NCBI RefSeq assembly: GCF_016863515.1
Contig: NZ_BOPA01000020.1
Location: 164,949-228,948 of the forward strand
Length of the DNA: 64,000 nucleotides
Direction: 5' to 3'
Source of the DNA: Micromonospora gifhornensis
GTDB lineage: Bacteria > Actinomycetota > Actinomycetes > Mycobacteriales > Micromonosporaceae
Position numbers and translations under genes: made by a program. The number at the start of each line of letters is the position of its first letter. The first letter of the stretch is position 1. Below are positions 17,089 to 24,994 of this stretch, one piece after another. The notes beneath the pieces were generated by a model. That model saw nothing but the letters and a program-made list of their open reading frames with translations, was not told where the DNA came from and made no database searches.

Positions 17089-17292
17089 ATGGCGCAGGGA
17101 ACCGTGAAGTGGTTCAACGCTGACAAGGGCTTCGGCTTCATCACCGTCGACGGCGGGGGTGCAGACGTGTTCGTCCACTTCTCGGCCATCCAGTCCAGCG
17201 GCTACCGCACGCTGGAGGAGAACCAGCGGGTGGAGTTCGAGATCGCCCAGGGCCAGAAGGGTCCGCAGGCCGAGCAGGTCCGCCCCCTCTGA
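17089..17292 (+). CDS. cspA: Cold-shock protein (CspA family)
   Basis: A 67-residue single cold-shock domain with RNP1 (KGFGFI) and RNP2 (VFVHF), binding single-stranded nucleic acid. A very strong ribosome-binding site AAGGAGAT lies 6 bases before the ATG. The preceding 263 bases (16826-17088) hold no gene. The sequence is richer in A and T than its surroundings and is likely promoter plus a long 5' leader, as usual for csp genes. A T-tailed terminator follows. Confidence 0.95.
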   Translation: MAQGTVKWFNADKGFGFITVDGGGADVFVHFSAIQSSGYRTLEENQRVEFEIAQGQKGPQAEQVRPL

Positions 17293-17349
17293 GAACACCG
17301 GTCGGCGGCTGCCGGCCAGTGGCGAGGCCGCCCCACACATCGGTGTGAA

Positions 17350-17381
17350 GCCCCGCGTTCCGACAGGACGCGGGGCTTTTT
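17350..17381 (+). terminator. Rho-independent terminator of the csp gene
   Basis: A GC-rich stem from 17350 to 17376 (outer 8 bp GCCCCGCG with CGCGGGGC, inner 3 bp, one bulge) is followed by five T residues at 17377-17381. This is the most canonical intrinsic terminator in the window. Confidence 0.88.
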
Positions 17382-17391
17382 CCTGCCCACC

Positions 17392-17604
17392 TCAGGCAGG
17401 CGGTCCCGACCCTCGGCGGTTGCGGGCGCGCGCGCCCAGCCAGAGCAGGACCAGGCCGGCCAGCATCAGCACCGGGCCGATGACGGCCCAGATCCGCTGG
17501 CCGGCCATCACGCTGCCCTCGACATAGCCCAGCCCCTGCACCGTGCAGGCCGCACCGAGGACCACGCCCAGCAGGCCGAGGGTGAGCCGGAACCATCCGC
17601 TCAT
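17392..17604 (-). CDS. Small two-span membrane protein
   Basis: 70 residues with two hydrophobic segments (about 6-25 and 37-58) and a basic C-terminal tail (ARARNRRG). The ATG at 17604 is chosen because AGGAG lies 6-7 bases upstream. A longer form starting at 17667 would overlap the aldo/keto reductase stop and add 21 hydrophilic residues. Unknown family. It is probably co-transcribed with the upstream reductase. Confidence 0.7.
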   Translation of the reverse strand: MSGWFRLTLGLLGVVLGAACTVQGLGYVEGSVMAGQRIWAVIGPVLMLAGLVLLWLGARARNRRGSGPPA

Positions 17605-17660
17605 CGCGATCTCCTGGTCGTCGGGCCGGCGGGGCGCGACGCTGTCGGCCGGTGTGTCAC

Positions 17661-18644
17661 TCACCATCGGTGATGCACCTGCGGCCGGATCAGCTCGTCG
17701 TAGACCGAGGCCACCTCGGCCAGCTCCGATGTCGACAGTGGCGGTTGATCGGCTGCGGCGACGTTGGCGCGGGCCTGTGCCGCGTCCCGGGCGCCGGGGA
17801 TCACCACGGTGACGCCCGGCTGGTCGAGCACCCAGCGCAGCGCGAACTGGGCCATCGTCCGGTCGTCGCCGACCAGCGGGGCGAGGCGGCGTACGGCGGC
17901 CAGGCCGGTGGTGAAGTCGACGCCGGAGAACGTCTCGCCGACGTCGAACGCCTCCCCGTGTCGGTTGTACGAGCGGTGGTCGTCGGCGGCGAAGGTGGTG
18001 TGCTCGTCGTAGCGGCCGGAGAGCAGACCGCTGGCCAGCGGCACCCGGGCGATGATGCCGACACCGGCGTTCGCGGCGGCCGGCAGCACCCGCTCCAGCG
18101 GCTTGTGGCGCAGCGCGTTGAGGATGATCTGGACGCTGGCCACCCCGGGGCGGGCGATTGCGGTCAGCGCCTCGTCGCAGGTCTCCACGCTGACGCCGTA
18201 CGCGGCGATGCGCTTCTCCTCGACCAGGGTGTCCAGGGCGTCGAAGACCGCGTCGTCGGCGAAGACCACCGTCGGCGGGCAGTGCAACTGCACCAGGTCC
18301 AGAGTGTCCACGCCGAGGTTGGCCCGGGACCGGTCGGTCCAGGCGCGGAAGTTGTCCAGGGTGTACGCCTCGGGGGTCTGCGGCACGCGGCGGCCCATCT
18401 TGGTCGCCACGGTCAGCGCGGTGTCCGGGCGGGCGGCCCGGAAGCGGCCGATGAGCTGCTCGCTGCGCCCGTCGCCGTACACGTCGGCGGTGTCCAGGAA
18501 GGTGACGCCGGCCTCGACCGCGGCATCGAGCACCGCCATCGCGTCGTCCTCGCTGACCGTGCCCCAGTCGGCACCGAGCTGCCAGGCGCCGAGGCCGACC
18601 ACGCCGGCCTGCCGACCCAGTCGGGGGAAGGTGCGTTGCTCCAT
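17661..18644 (-). CDS. Aldo/keto reductase
   Basis: 327 residues, a TIM-barrel NADPH-dependent oxidoreductase. The catalytic tetrad positions are visible: D and Y in FLDTADVYGDG, K in ATKMGRR and H in LVQLHCPP. The C-terminal cofactor loop has VIPGARDAAQARAN. Substrate unknown. An inverted repeat and a TANNNT -10 element lie directly upstream, so the transcript may be leaderless. Confidence 0.92.
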   Translation of the reverse strand: MEQRTFPRLGRQAGVVGLGAWQLGADWGTVSEDDAMAVLDAAVEAGVTFLDTADVYGDGRSEQLIGRFRAARPDTALTVATKMGRRVPQTPEAYTLDNFRAWTDRSRANLGVDTLDLVQLHCPPTVVFADDAVFDALDTLVEEKRIAAYGVSVETCDEALTAIARPGVASVQIILNALRHKPLERVLPAAANAGVGIIARVPLASGLLSGRYDEHTTFAADDHRSYNRHGEAFDVGETFSGVDFTTGLAAVRRLAPLVGDDRTMAQFALRWVLDQPGVTVVIPGARDAAQARANVAAADQPPLSTSELAEVASVYDELIRPQVHHRW

Positions 18645-18651
18645 GAGGCTG

Positions 18652-18677
18652 AGCCTAGTTGCTCACTTGCTGTGAGC
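18652..18677 (-). promoter_or_regulatory. Candidate promoter and operator of the aldo/keto reductase gene
   Basis: On the minus strand an inverted repeat GCTCAC/GTGAGC (18661-18666 with 18672-18677, 5-base spacer) is followed by TAGGCT (18657-18652), which fits the actinobacterial -10 TANNNT. Seven bases separate it from the ATG at 18644, so transcription may begin at the start codon, with a repressor site next to the -10. Confidence 0.45.
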
Positions 18678-18735
18678 CGGAGCGGGCCGTACTCTAACAA
18701 GACGTACGTACGGTTTGTATTTTTGGAGGCGTGAG

Positions 18736-19530
18736 ATGTGGGACCCGGCGACCTACCTGCGTTACCGCGACGAACGTTCCCGGCCCTTCGAGGACCTGCT
18801 CGCCCGGGTGCCGGTCGAACAGCCGAGGACGGTGGTCGATCTCGGCTGCGGCCCGGGCACCCTGACCGCCACCCTCGCCGCCCGCTGGCCGGACAGCCGG
18901 ATCGTCGGCCTGGACTCCTCGCCGGAGATGATCGCCCGGGCCGCCACGCTCGACGTACCGGTCAGCTTCGAGGTGGCCGACCTGCGTGACTGGCGTCCCG
19001 ACCCGCACACCGACGTGCTGGTCAGCAACGCCGCCCTGCAATGGGTGCCTGAGCACCGTGAGCTGCTCACCAGGTGGGCCGCGCAGCTGCCCGCCGGTGC
19101 CTGGATGGCCATCGGAGTGCCCGGCAACTTCGCGGCCCCGTCGCACCGCGCGCTGCGTGAGGTAGCCGGACTCGCGGCCTGGCGCGCCGAACTGGCCCCG
19201 TTCCAGCGGGAGGTGCCGGTCGCCGAGCCGGTCGACTACGCCGAGTCGCTGGTCGCCGCCGGCTGCGCCGTGGACGCCTGGGAGACTACCTACGTGCACC
19301 TGCTGGAGGCCCGGCCCGACGCGGATCATCCGGTGCTGACCTGGATGGAGGGCACCGCGCTGCGTCCGGTCCGGGCCACGCTCGACGCCGCCGGCTGGTC
19401 GGCCTTCCGGGCCGCCCTGGGCGTACGCCTCGCCGAGGCGTACCCGGTGCGGCAGGGGCAGGTGTACTTCCCGTTCCGCCGGATCTTCGTCGTCGCCCGT
19501 GTCGGCGCCAGCGCCCAGGAGAATCTGTGA
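18736..19530 (+). CDS. Class I SAM methyltransferase, trans-aconitate methyltransferase type
   Basis: 264 residues. SAM-binding motif I is VVDLGCGPGTLT (about 35-46), followed by GLDSSPEMI and the VSNAALQWVPEH segment typical of Tam. Tam monomethylates trans-aconitate, an inhibitor of aconitase, and E. coli Tam is 252 residues. The ATG at 18736 has GGAGG 6 bases upstream. The last base pairs overlap the start of the deaminase gene (GTGA), so both are co-translated. A different small-molecule acceptor is possible. Confidence 0.8.
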   Translation: MWDPATYLRYRDERSRPFEDLLARVPVEQPRTVVDLGCGPGTLTATLAARWPDSRIVGLDSSPEMIARAATLDVPVSFEVADLRDWRPDPHTDVLVSNAALQWVPEHRELLTRWAAQLPAGAWMAIGVPGNFAAPSHRALREVAGLAAWRAELAPFQREVPVAEPVDYAESLVAAGCAVDAWETTYVHLLEARPDADHPVLTWMEGTALRPVRATLDAAGWSAFRAALGVRLAEAYPVRQGQVYFPFRRIFVVARVGASAQENL

Positions 19531-20552
19531 CCGATCTGCGTACCTTCATCGCCGGACTGCCCAAGGTGGAGCTGCACGTGCACCACGTCGGCTCCGCCTT
19601 ACCCCGGATCGTGGCCGAGCTGGCCGCGCGCCACGAGGGGCGCAGCCCGGTCCCGGCGGATCCGCAGCAGCTGGCCGACTACTTCGTGTTCCGCGACTTC
19701 GCGCACTTCATCGAGCTCTACCTCAGCGTCGTGGACCTGATCCGCGACCAGGAGGACGTCTGGATCCTCACCCACGAGGTGGCCCGGGAACTGGCGCGCC
19801 AACAGGTCCGCTACGCCGAGCTGACCGTGACGCCGTTCTCGCACGTACGCCGCGGCATCCCCGCCCCGGCGTTCTGCGAGGCCATTGAGGACGCCCGCCG
19901 ACGGGCCGCCGCCGACTTCGGCATCGAGCTGCGCTGGTGCTTCGACATCCCGGGCGAGGCGGGACTGGAGGCCGCCGAGGAGACGCTGCGGATCAGCCTC
20001 GACGAACGCCCGGACGGGCTGATCAGCTTCGGCCTGGGCGGCCCCGAGATCGGGGTGCCGCGCCCACAGTTCAAGCCCTACTTCGACCAGGCTCGGGCGG
20101 CCGGACTGCGCTCGGTGCCGCACGCCGGGGAGACCACCGGGCCGCAGACCGTCTGGGATGCGCTGCGCGAGCTGGGCGCCGAACGCATCGGCCACGGCAT
20201 CTCCGCCGCGCAGGATCCCGAGCTGCTGAAGTACCTCGCCGAGCGGCAGATCCCGATGGAGGTGTGCCCGACCTCCAACGTGCGGACCCGGGCGGTACCG
20301 GCCATCGAGGAGCACCCGCTGCCCCTCCTCGTCGAGGCCGGGCTGCTGGTGACCATCAACTCCGACGACCCGCCGATGTTCGGCACCACCCTCGACGACG
20401 AGTACGCGGTGGCCGCCCGGCTGCTCGACGCCGGCCCGGAGCAGGTGGCGCAGCTGGCCCGCAACGCGGTGGCCGCGTCGTTCCTCGACGAGACCGGCAA
20501 GCGCCGGATCCTCGACGAGATCGACGCCTACCTGTCGGCCGCGCTGGCCTGA
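19527..20552 (+). CDS. Adenosine-deaminase-family enzyme, probably aminodeoxyfutalosine deaminase
   Basis: 341 residues. Zn-binding H17 and H19 lie in ELHVHHVGS, followed by the PHAGET motif, the GHG segment and the INSDDPPMFGT metal-binding motif. The HHVGS motif replaces the usual HLDGS or HLEGS. From memory it matches the Streptomyces enzymes shown to deaminate 6-amino-6-deoxyfutalosine in the futalosine route to menaquinone. That function is inferred; a plain adenosine deaminase is the fallback. It is coupled to the methyltransferase gene upstream. GTG start at 19527. Confidence 0.85.
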   Translation: MTDLRTFIAGLPKVELHVHHVGSALPRIVAELAARHEGRSPVPADPQQLADYFVFRDFAHFIELYLSVVDLIRDQEDVWILTHEVARELARQQVRYAELTVTPFSHVRRGIPAPAFCEAIEDARRRAAADFGIELRWCFDIPGEAGLEAAEETLRISLDERPDGLISFGLGGPEIGVPRPQFKPYFDQARAAGLRSVPHAGETTGPQTVWDALRELGAERIGHGISAAQDPELLKYLAERQIPMEVCPTSNVRTRAVPAIEEHPLPLLVEAGLLVTINSDDPPMFGTTLDDEYAVAARLLDAGPEQVAQLARNAVAASFLDETGKRRILDEIDAYLSAALA

Positions 20553-20640
20553 GCACCGGCGCAGAAGCGCAACGACCCGGGTGAGTGGCGCGCGGCGGGA
20601 GGAGGTGTGGGGGGACCATGTCTCCCGCCGCGCGCACGGC

Positions 20641-20677
20641 TCCACCGGCCGGTGCGCTGGGAGCGAAGGCCGGTGGA
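20641..20677. terminator. Hairpin terminator after deaminase gene
   Basis: A perfect 10-bp stem (20641-20650 with 20668-20677) and a 17-base loop lie in the 261-base gap between the convergent deaminase and histidine kinase genes. The rest of the gap shows nothing recognisable. Confidence 0.55.
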
Positions 20678-20813
20678 ACTGCTGGGTTCGAAGGAATCCT
20701 GCCAGCGAGCGGCGGGCGCACCGCCCGGGTTAATCCCGATCTAAGGAAGACTTGTCCCGGGGCACAACCCGCTCATCCCTGCGACGTCCGGCGGTCACCG
20801 TACGCGTCGGGGT

Positions 20814-22217
20814 TCACTGGCCCGTCGGACGCTGCCGGGGCCACCGACGCCCGCTGCTCTTCTGCTCCCGGGCCATCCGCCCGACCAGACCGAAACGGCT
20901 GACCTGACGCGGTGTCGCCTCCGGGTCGGCGAGCAGCATCACCACGCTGGCCCCGCCGAGCCGGGCCCGGTCGATGCTCACCGAACCGTTGGCCTGCAAC
21001 GCCACCCGCTTGGCGATGTCCAGACCCAGCCCGGTGGAGCCCTGGTCGCTGGCACCCCGGCGCAGCGCCCGGTCGGCGTCGGCGATGCCCGGCCCGGCGT
21101 CGTCGATCCGGATCGCCACGTACCCGTCACGTCGGGAGACCGCCACCTCGAACGCGGTGCCCTGCGGGGTGTAGCGGAACACGTTGCCGATCACCGCGTC
21201 CAACGCGGCGGCCAACTCCGCCCGGGGCACCGGCGCGGGAATCCGCAACTGGGCGCCGATCACCCGGTGCGGACGGTTCTGGTCGCCCGCCAGGGCCGCC
21301 CAGAAGACCATCCGGTCCCGGACCACCTCACTGACGTCGCACATGGCCGGCCCCGCCTCGGTGGTCACCGCCTTGCGGGTGGTCTTGATCAGCGTGTCGA
21401 TCTCACCCTCCAGGGTGACGATCGCCTGCCGGATGCGCCGGATCCCCCGCCGGTGGTCCAACTCCGCCTGGCTGAACGAGCCCACGCTTGTGTCGTCGGG
21501 CTCCAACGCCTCCGCGTCGAGCCGCAGCACGGTCAGCGGGGTACGCAACCGGTGCGACAGGTCCGCCACGAGTTCCCGCTCCTCGGTGCGGGCCGCGACG
21601 AGACGTTCGGCCATCCGGTTGAAGGCGTGACCGGCCTCGGCCAGCTCGCGGGGGCCGCTGAGCTCGACGCGTACGCCCAGGTCGCCGTCGCCGACCGCGA
21701 GCGCCGCCTTGACCAGATCCCGGGTGGCGTCCACCGTCCGCGCGGCGACCCGGTCCACCACCAGCACCGCCGCACCCACCAGGGCGACGGCCACACCGGC
21801 GAGCAGCAGCCACCGGTTGCCGGCGTCCCCGCCGAGGGCGGAGTCCGGCACGAAGACCTCCACCACGGCGGTCCGATCGGCCAGCACCACCGGATCCAAC
21901 CGCAACACGCCACCGTCGACGTCGAACACCACGGAACGCCGCTCGGCCCGCGCCTGCGCCAGGTGGTCGGCGTCGGCCCGTCCGGTCGCGTCGGCGTCAG
22001 CGTCGTCGGCCAGGCCGTGCACCACCGGGCGGGTCGCCGCGTCGTCGCCGCTGGCCTCGACCGCGCGGGCCACCACGTCGGGGTCGGTGCTCACCGCGAG
22101 CGCCCCGGTCACCAGCGCGCTGCGCCGGGCGGCGTCGGCGATCGCCTCCTCCCGGGCCTGGCTGCCGAGGGTCAGCCCGAGCGGCACCAGGAAGACCAGC
22201 GCCAGCAGTACGCCCAT
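20814..22217 (-). CDS. Sensor histidine kinase (HAMP, HisKA, HATPase)
   Basis: 467 residues from the ATG at 22217. Layout: a first membrane segment at the very N-terminus, an extracytoplasmic sensor of about 130 residues, a second membrane segment (LLLAGVAVALVGAAVLVV), HAMP, a DHp helix with phospho-acceptor His in VADLSHRLRTPLTVLRL, then an ATPase domain with VIGNVFRYTP, DDAGPGIAD and GSTGLGLDIAK. A CTG at 22250 overlaps the stop of the response regulator as CTGA and would add 11 residues with two arginines; it may be the real start. Downstream partner of the OmpR-type regulator. Confidence 0.87.
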   Translation of the reverse strand: MGVLLALVFLVPLGLTLGSQAREEAIADAARRSALVTGALAVSTDPDVVARAVEASGDDAATRPVVHGLADDADADATGRADADHLAQARAERRSVVFDVDGGVLRLDPVVLADRTAVVEVFVPDSALGGDAGNRWLLLAGVAVALVGAAVLVVDRVAARTVDATRDLVKAALAVGDGDLGVRVELSGPRELAEAGHAFNRMAERLVAARTEERELVADLSHRLRTPLTVLRLDAEALEPDDTSVGSFSQAELDHRRGIRRIRQAIVTLEGEIDTLIKTTRKAVTTEAGPAMCDVSEVVRDRMVFWAALAGDQNRPHRVIGAQLRIPAPVPRAELAAALDAVIGNVFRYTPQGTAFEVAVSRRDGYVAIRIDDAGPGIADADRALRRGASDQGSTGLGLDIAKRVALQANGSVSIDRARLGGASVVMLLADPEATPRQVSRFGLVGRMAREQKSSGRRWPRQRPTGQ

Positions 22218-22246
22218 GCCGGCCGTCGCCAGGGCCAGGGACCGCC

Positions 22247-22936
22247 TCAGTCCGGCGCCACCAGCCGGAAGCCCACCCCCCGCACGGTGCGCAGGTAGCG
22301 TGGCTTCGCCGCGGACTCGCCCATTTTGCGGCGTAGCCAGTACAGGTGAACGTCGATGGTCTGGTCCTCGCCGACCGATGGCTGCCGCCATACCTCCTCC
22401 AAGAGCTCCCGCCGGGACACTACCCGGCCGGGACGCGCGGCGAGGTATGCCAGCAGGTCGAATTCCTTTCGGGTCAGCGCCAGCGACTCCCCGTCGAGCT
22501 GTGCGCTGCGTTCGCCGAGGTCGACCCGCAGGCCGCCGACGCTGAGCACGACCGGCTGCTCCGCCCGACTGGCCCGGCCCACCCGCCGCAGCACGCTGGT
22601 GATCCGGGCGTCCAGGTGCGCGCCGGTGAACGGCTTGACCATGTAGTCGTCGGCTCCGGCCCGCAGCAGTTTGACCACGGACTGTTCGTCGTCGCGGGCG
22701 GTGGCGATGATGATCGGTACGTCGGTGATGCCGCGCAGCATCCGCAGCGCGTCCGAGCCGTCCAGATCCGGCAACCCCAGATCGAGGACGACGAGATCGG
22801 GCACCTCCGCGGCGACCCGGCGCAGCGCGTCCAGGGCGGTGCCGACGGCGTGCACCGCGTGACCTCGATCGGTGAGCGACCGCAGCATCGCGCCGCGTAC
22901 GACATGATCGTCTTCGACCAGGAGGACGGTGGCCAC
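22247..22936 (-). CDS. OmpR-family response regulator
   Basis: 229 residues. The receiver domain (1-115) has the acidic pair ED in VEDD, phospho-acceptor Asp in VVLDLGLPD near residue 51 and the Lys of MVKPF near 101. The winged-helix C-terminal domain (about 130-228) has LTRKEFDLLAYLA and the recognition region TIDVHLYWLRRKMG. GTG start at 22936. It is transcribed with the kinase downstream and divergent from the ADP-ribosylglycohydrolase, 68 bases away. Target genes are not evident. Confidence 0.92.
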   Translation of the reverse strand: MATVLLVEDDHVVRGAMLRSLTDRGHAVHAVGTALDALRRVAAEVPDLVVLDLGLPDLDGSDALRMLRGITDVPIIIATARDDEQSVVKLLRAGADDYMVKPFTGAHLDARITSVLRRVGRASRAEQPVVLSVGGLRVDLGERSAQLDGESLALTRKEFDLLAYLAARPGRVVSRRELLEEVWRQPSVGEDQTIDVHLYWLRRKMGESAAKPRYLRTVRGVGFRLVAPD

Positions 22937-23004
22937 CCCAGCACGGTACTCGGCGCGGCGGATGGTTCGTCGTTGCGGCCCACCCCGGAACCCGCCAAGC
23001 TGAT

Positions 23005-23931
23005 ATGACGATGACATTCACCCTTTACCCGGACACCCGACTCACGCTGGCCCGGGACAGCCTCGCGGGTCTGTCGGTCGGCGATGCCCTCGGATCCCAG
23101 TTCTTCGTACCGGGCCGCAAGCCGGCCGACCTGGCTGCCGGGCTGCTTCCGCCGGCACCGTGGCAGTGGACCGACGACACCGAGATGGCCTGCTCGGTGC
23201 TGGCAGCCCTGGCGCAGACGGGCAGCATCGACCGGGACGCCCTGGCGGTCGCGTTCGCGCAGCGCTGCGAACCGTACCGGGGTTACGGCCCCGGTGCCGT
23301 GCGCATCCTGCGGCTGATCCGCACCGGTACCCCCTGGCCGGTCGCCGCTGCCGCCGCCTTCGACGGGCAGGGCTCGTGCGGCAACGGCGCGGCGATGCGG
23401 GTCGCGCCGCTGGGTGCGTACTTCGCCGACTCGACCAGCCGGGCCGCCGCGCAGGCGCAGGCGTCGGCCGAGGTGACTCACGCCCACCCGGAGGGGATCG
23501 CCGGTGCCGTCGCGGTGGCGGTGGCCGCGTCGCTGGCCGCGCGGGCCCGCCTGGACGGCGACCGACCCGACCCGGCCCGGCTGCTCGCCGGGGTGGCCGC
23601 CGCGCTGGATCCGGCGACCGAGGTGCACCGGGGCGTACGCCGGGCCGTCGACCTGCTCGGTCGACCGCTGACCGAGGTCGTGGCGGCGCTCGGCAACGGC
23701 AGCCGGGTCACCGCGCAGGACACCGTCGCCTTCACCCTGTGGGTCGCCGCCAGCTACCTGGACGACTATCCGGCGGCCGTACGGGCCTGTGTCGAGGCGG
23801 GCGGGGACGTGGACACCACCGCCGCCATCGTCGGCGGGATGGTGGCCGGGTACACCGGAGTCGGCACCTCGGGCGGGGTGCCCACCGGCTGGCTGGCGGC
23901 CCGTGAACCGCTACCGGAGTGGACCGGCTGA
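23005..23931 (+). CDS. ADP-ribosylglycohydrolase-family protein
   Basis: 308 residues of the DraG/ARH fold. It has the N-terminal GLSVGDALG segment, the first metal-binding motif WTDDTEM (D57, D58, T59) and the second, GGDVDTTAA near 266-274, both needed for the dinuclear Mg centre. It removes ADP-ribose from proteins or small molecules in this family; the substrate here is unknown. There is no clear ribosome-binding site, so the transcript may be leaderless. It is divergent from the OmpR-type regulator. Confidence 0.9.
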   Translation: MTMTFTLYPDTRLTLARDSLAGLSVGDALGSQFFVPGRKPADLAAGLLPPAPWQWTDDTEMACSVLAALAQTGSIDRDALAVAFAQRCEPYRGYGPGAVRILRLIRTGTPWPVAAAAAFDGQGSCGNGAAMRVAPLGAYFADSTSRAAAQAQASAEVTHAHPEGIAGAVAVAVAASLAARARLDGDRPDPARLLAGVAAALDPATEVHRGVRRAVDLLGRPLTEVVAALGNGSRVTAQDTVAFTLWVAASYLDDYPAAVRACVEAGGDVDTTAAIVGGMVAGYTGVGTSGGVPTGWLAAREPLPEWTG

Positions 23932-23949
23932 CCCCGACGCCCGACCCAC

Positions 23950-24795
23950 TCAGCGCCGGACGCCGACCCGCTGCTCCTGCTCGGCGACCGGTGCGGTCGG
24001 TTGCTCGGCGCTCGGTTCCTCGTCGAGCACCGTGCGGTCGACGTCCTCGGTGGTGCTGCGGCGGCGCCGGCTGATCAGCCAGCCCACCACCGCACCGCCG
24101 CCCAGACCGGCGACCAGACCGGCGGCGACCAGACTGTTGGCGTTCAGGCTGTCGGCGTTCGGGCCCCCGTCGGTGCCGGCCGGAGCCGCCGGGGTGTCGG
24201 CCGACGAGCCTTCCGGGGCCGTGCCGTGACCACCGTGCGCGCCGGGGTAGGCCGGGTCGCCGGGCGTCAGGGTCAGCGGCGGCAGCGGACGCTGACCGGG
24301 GCCGGCACCCCAATGCACCTGGAGCCCGTCGGCGTAGGTCTGGGTCAGCTCGAAGCTCACCTGGTCGGTCTGCGGCAGCGGGGCCATCGAGAAGACCAGG
24401 CGGGCCGGACCCGGATCCGCCGGACCGGGAGCGCGGGTCCAGGTCAGCGCGGCGGTCACGACATCGGTCGCCGGGCCGTGCATGCCCGCGACCGGGACGT
24501 CCAGCTTGCGGGTGGTGATCGCGGGCGCCCAGCCCTCCACCGAGAGCGGATACACCTCGGCCACCGGAGTCTCCGCCGGCATCCGGATCTCGATCCGCTC
24601 GGTCCGGACCCCGGGCCGTTCGTCGGGCACCAGGAACTCGAGCTTGACCGAGTTGCCCTGCTGGGCCTCGGCCGGAGTGAACGTCACGCCGTCGGCCCAC
24701 GCCGTGGTCGCAGGCCAGAGCAGCACCCCGGCCGTGGCCAGGGCGGCCACCAGCCCACCCCGGCGTCGACGGCTGCCGCCGCGCGTCATCGCCAT
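23950..24795 (-). CDS. YcnI-like (DUF1775) exported membrane-anchored protein
   Basis: 281 residues. It has an Arg-rich n-region and signal peptide (about 1-36, cleavage near AWA-DG), a DUF1775-like immunoglobulin-fold domain (about 36-180) with PLSVEGWAPAITTRKL, a low-complexity linker, one C-terminal membrane segment and a basic/acidic cytoplasmic tail. YcnI proteins bind copper through a histidine at the first mature residue. Here the mature start reads ADGVTFTP with no histidine, so copper binding is doubtful. It is not flanked by copC/copD genes. A 9-bp inverted repeat (24820-24828 with 24835-24843) lies upstream. Confidence 0.8.
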   Translation of the reverse strand: MAMTRGGSRRRRGGLVAALATAGVLLWPATTAWADGVTFTPAEAQQGNSVKLEFLVPDERPGVRTERIEIRMPAETPVAEVYPLSVEGWAPAITTRKLDVPVAGMHGPATDVVTAALTWTRAPGPADPGPARLVFSMAPLPQTDQVSFELTQTYADGLQVHWGAGPGQRPLPPLTLTPGDPAYPGAHGGHGTAPEGSSADTPAAPAGTDGGPNADSLNANSLVAAGLVAGLGGGAVVGWLISRRRRSTTEDVDRTVLDEEPSAEQPTAPVAEQEQRVGVRR

Positions 24796-24994
24796 CCTGG
24801 GTTCCCCATCCGTGTCGACGTGGCCGGAACCGGCTCCGGCCACACCTGGTAGTTCGGTTCCCGGGCCGAAAAGGTTCAACGTCGGCCGGATTCGTCCCCT
24901 ACGGTGTCGGGGACGGTGGCCGCCGGGCCGACCGATACCATCGCGGTGAGCCGTCACCGGCACCTTCCGTCACACCTGCTGCGAGGAGTTCCCC

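Noticed and set aside
20814..23021. One long histidine-kinase/regulator fusion on the minus strand
   Set aside because: The N-terminal part of that frame is a shadow of the separate OmpR-type regulator read out of phase; the two genes are distinct.
24844..24994. T-box leader ahead of thrS
   Set aside because: No specifier stem or T-box consensus was visible; a 7-bp hairpin at 24893-24915 is too small and not positioned as one.
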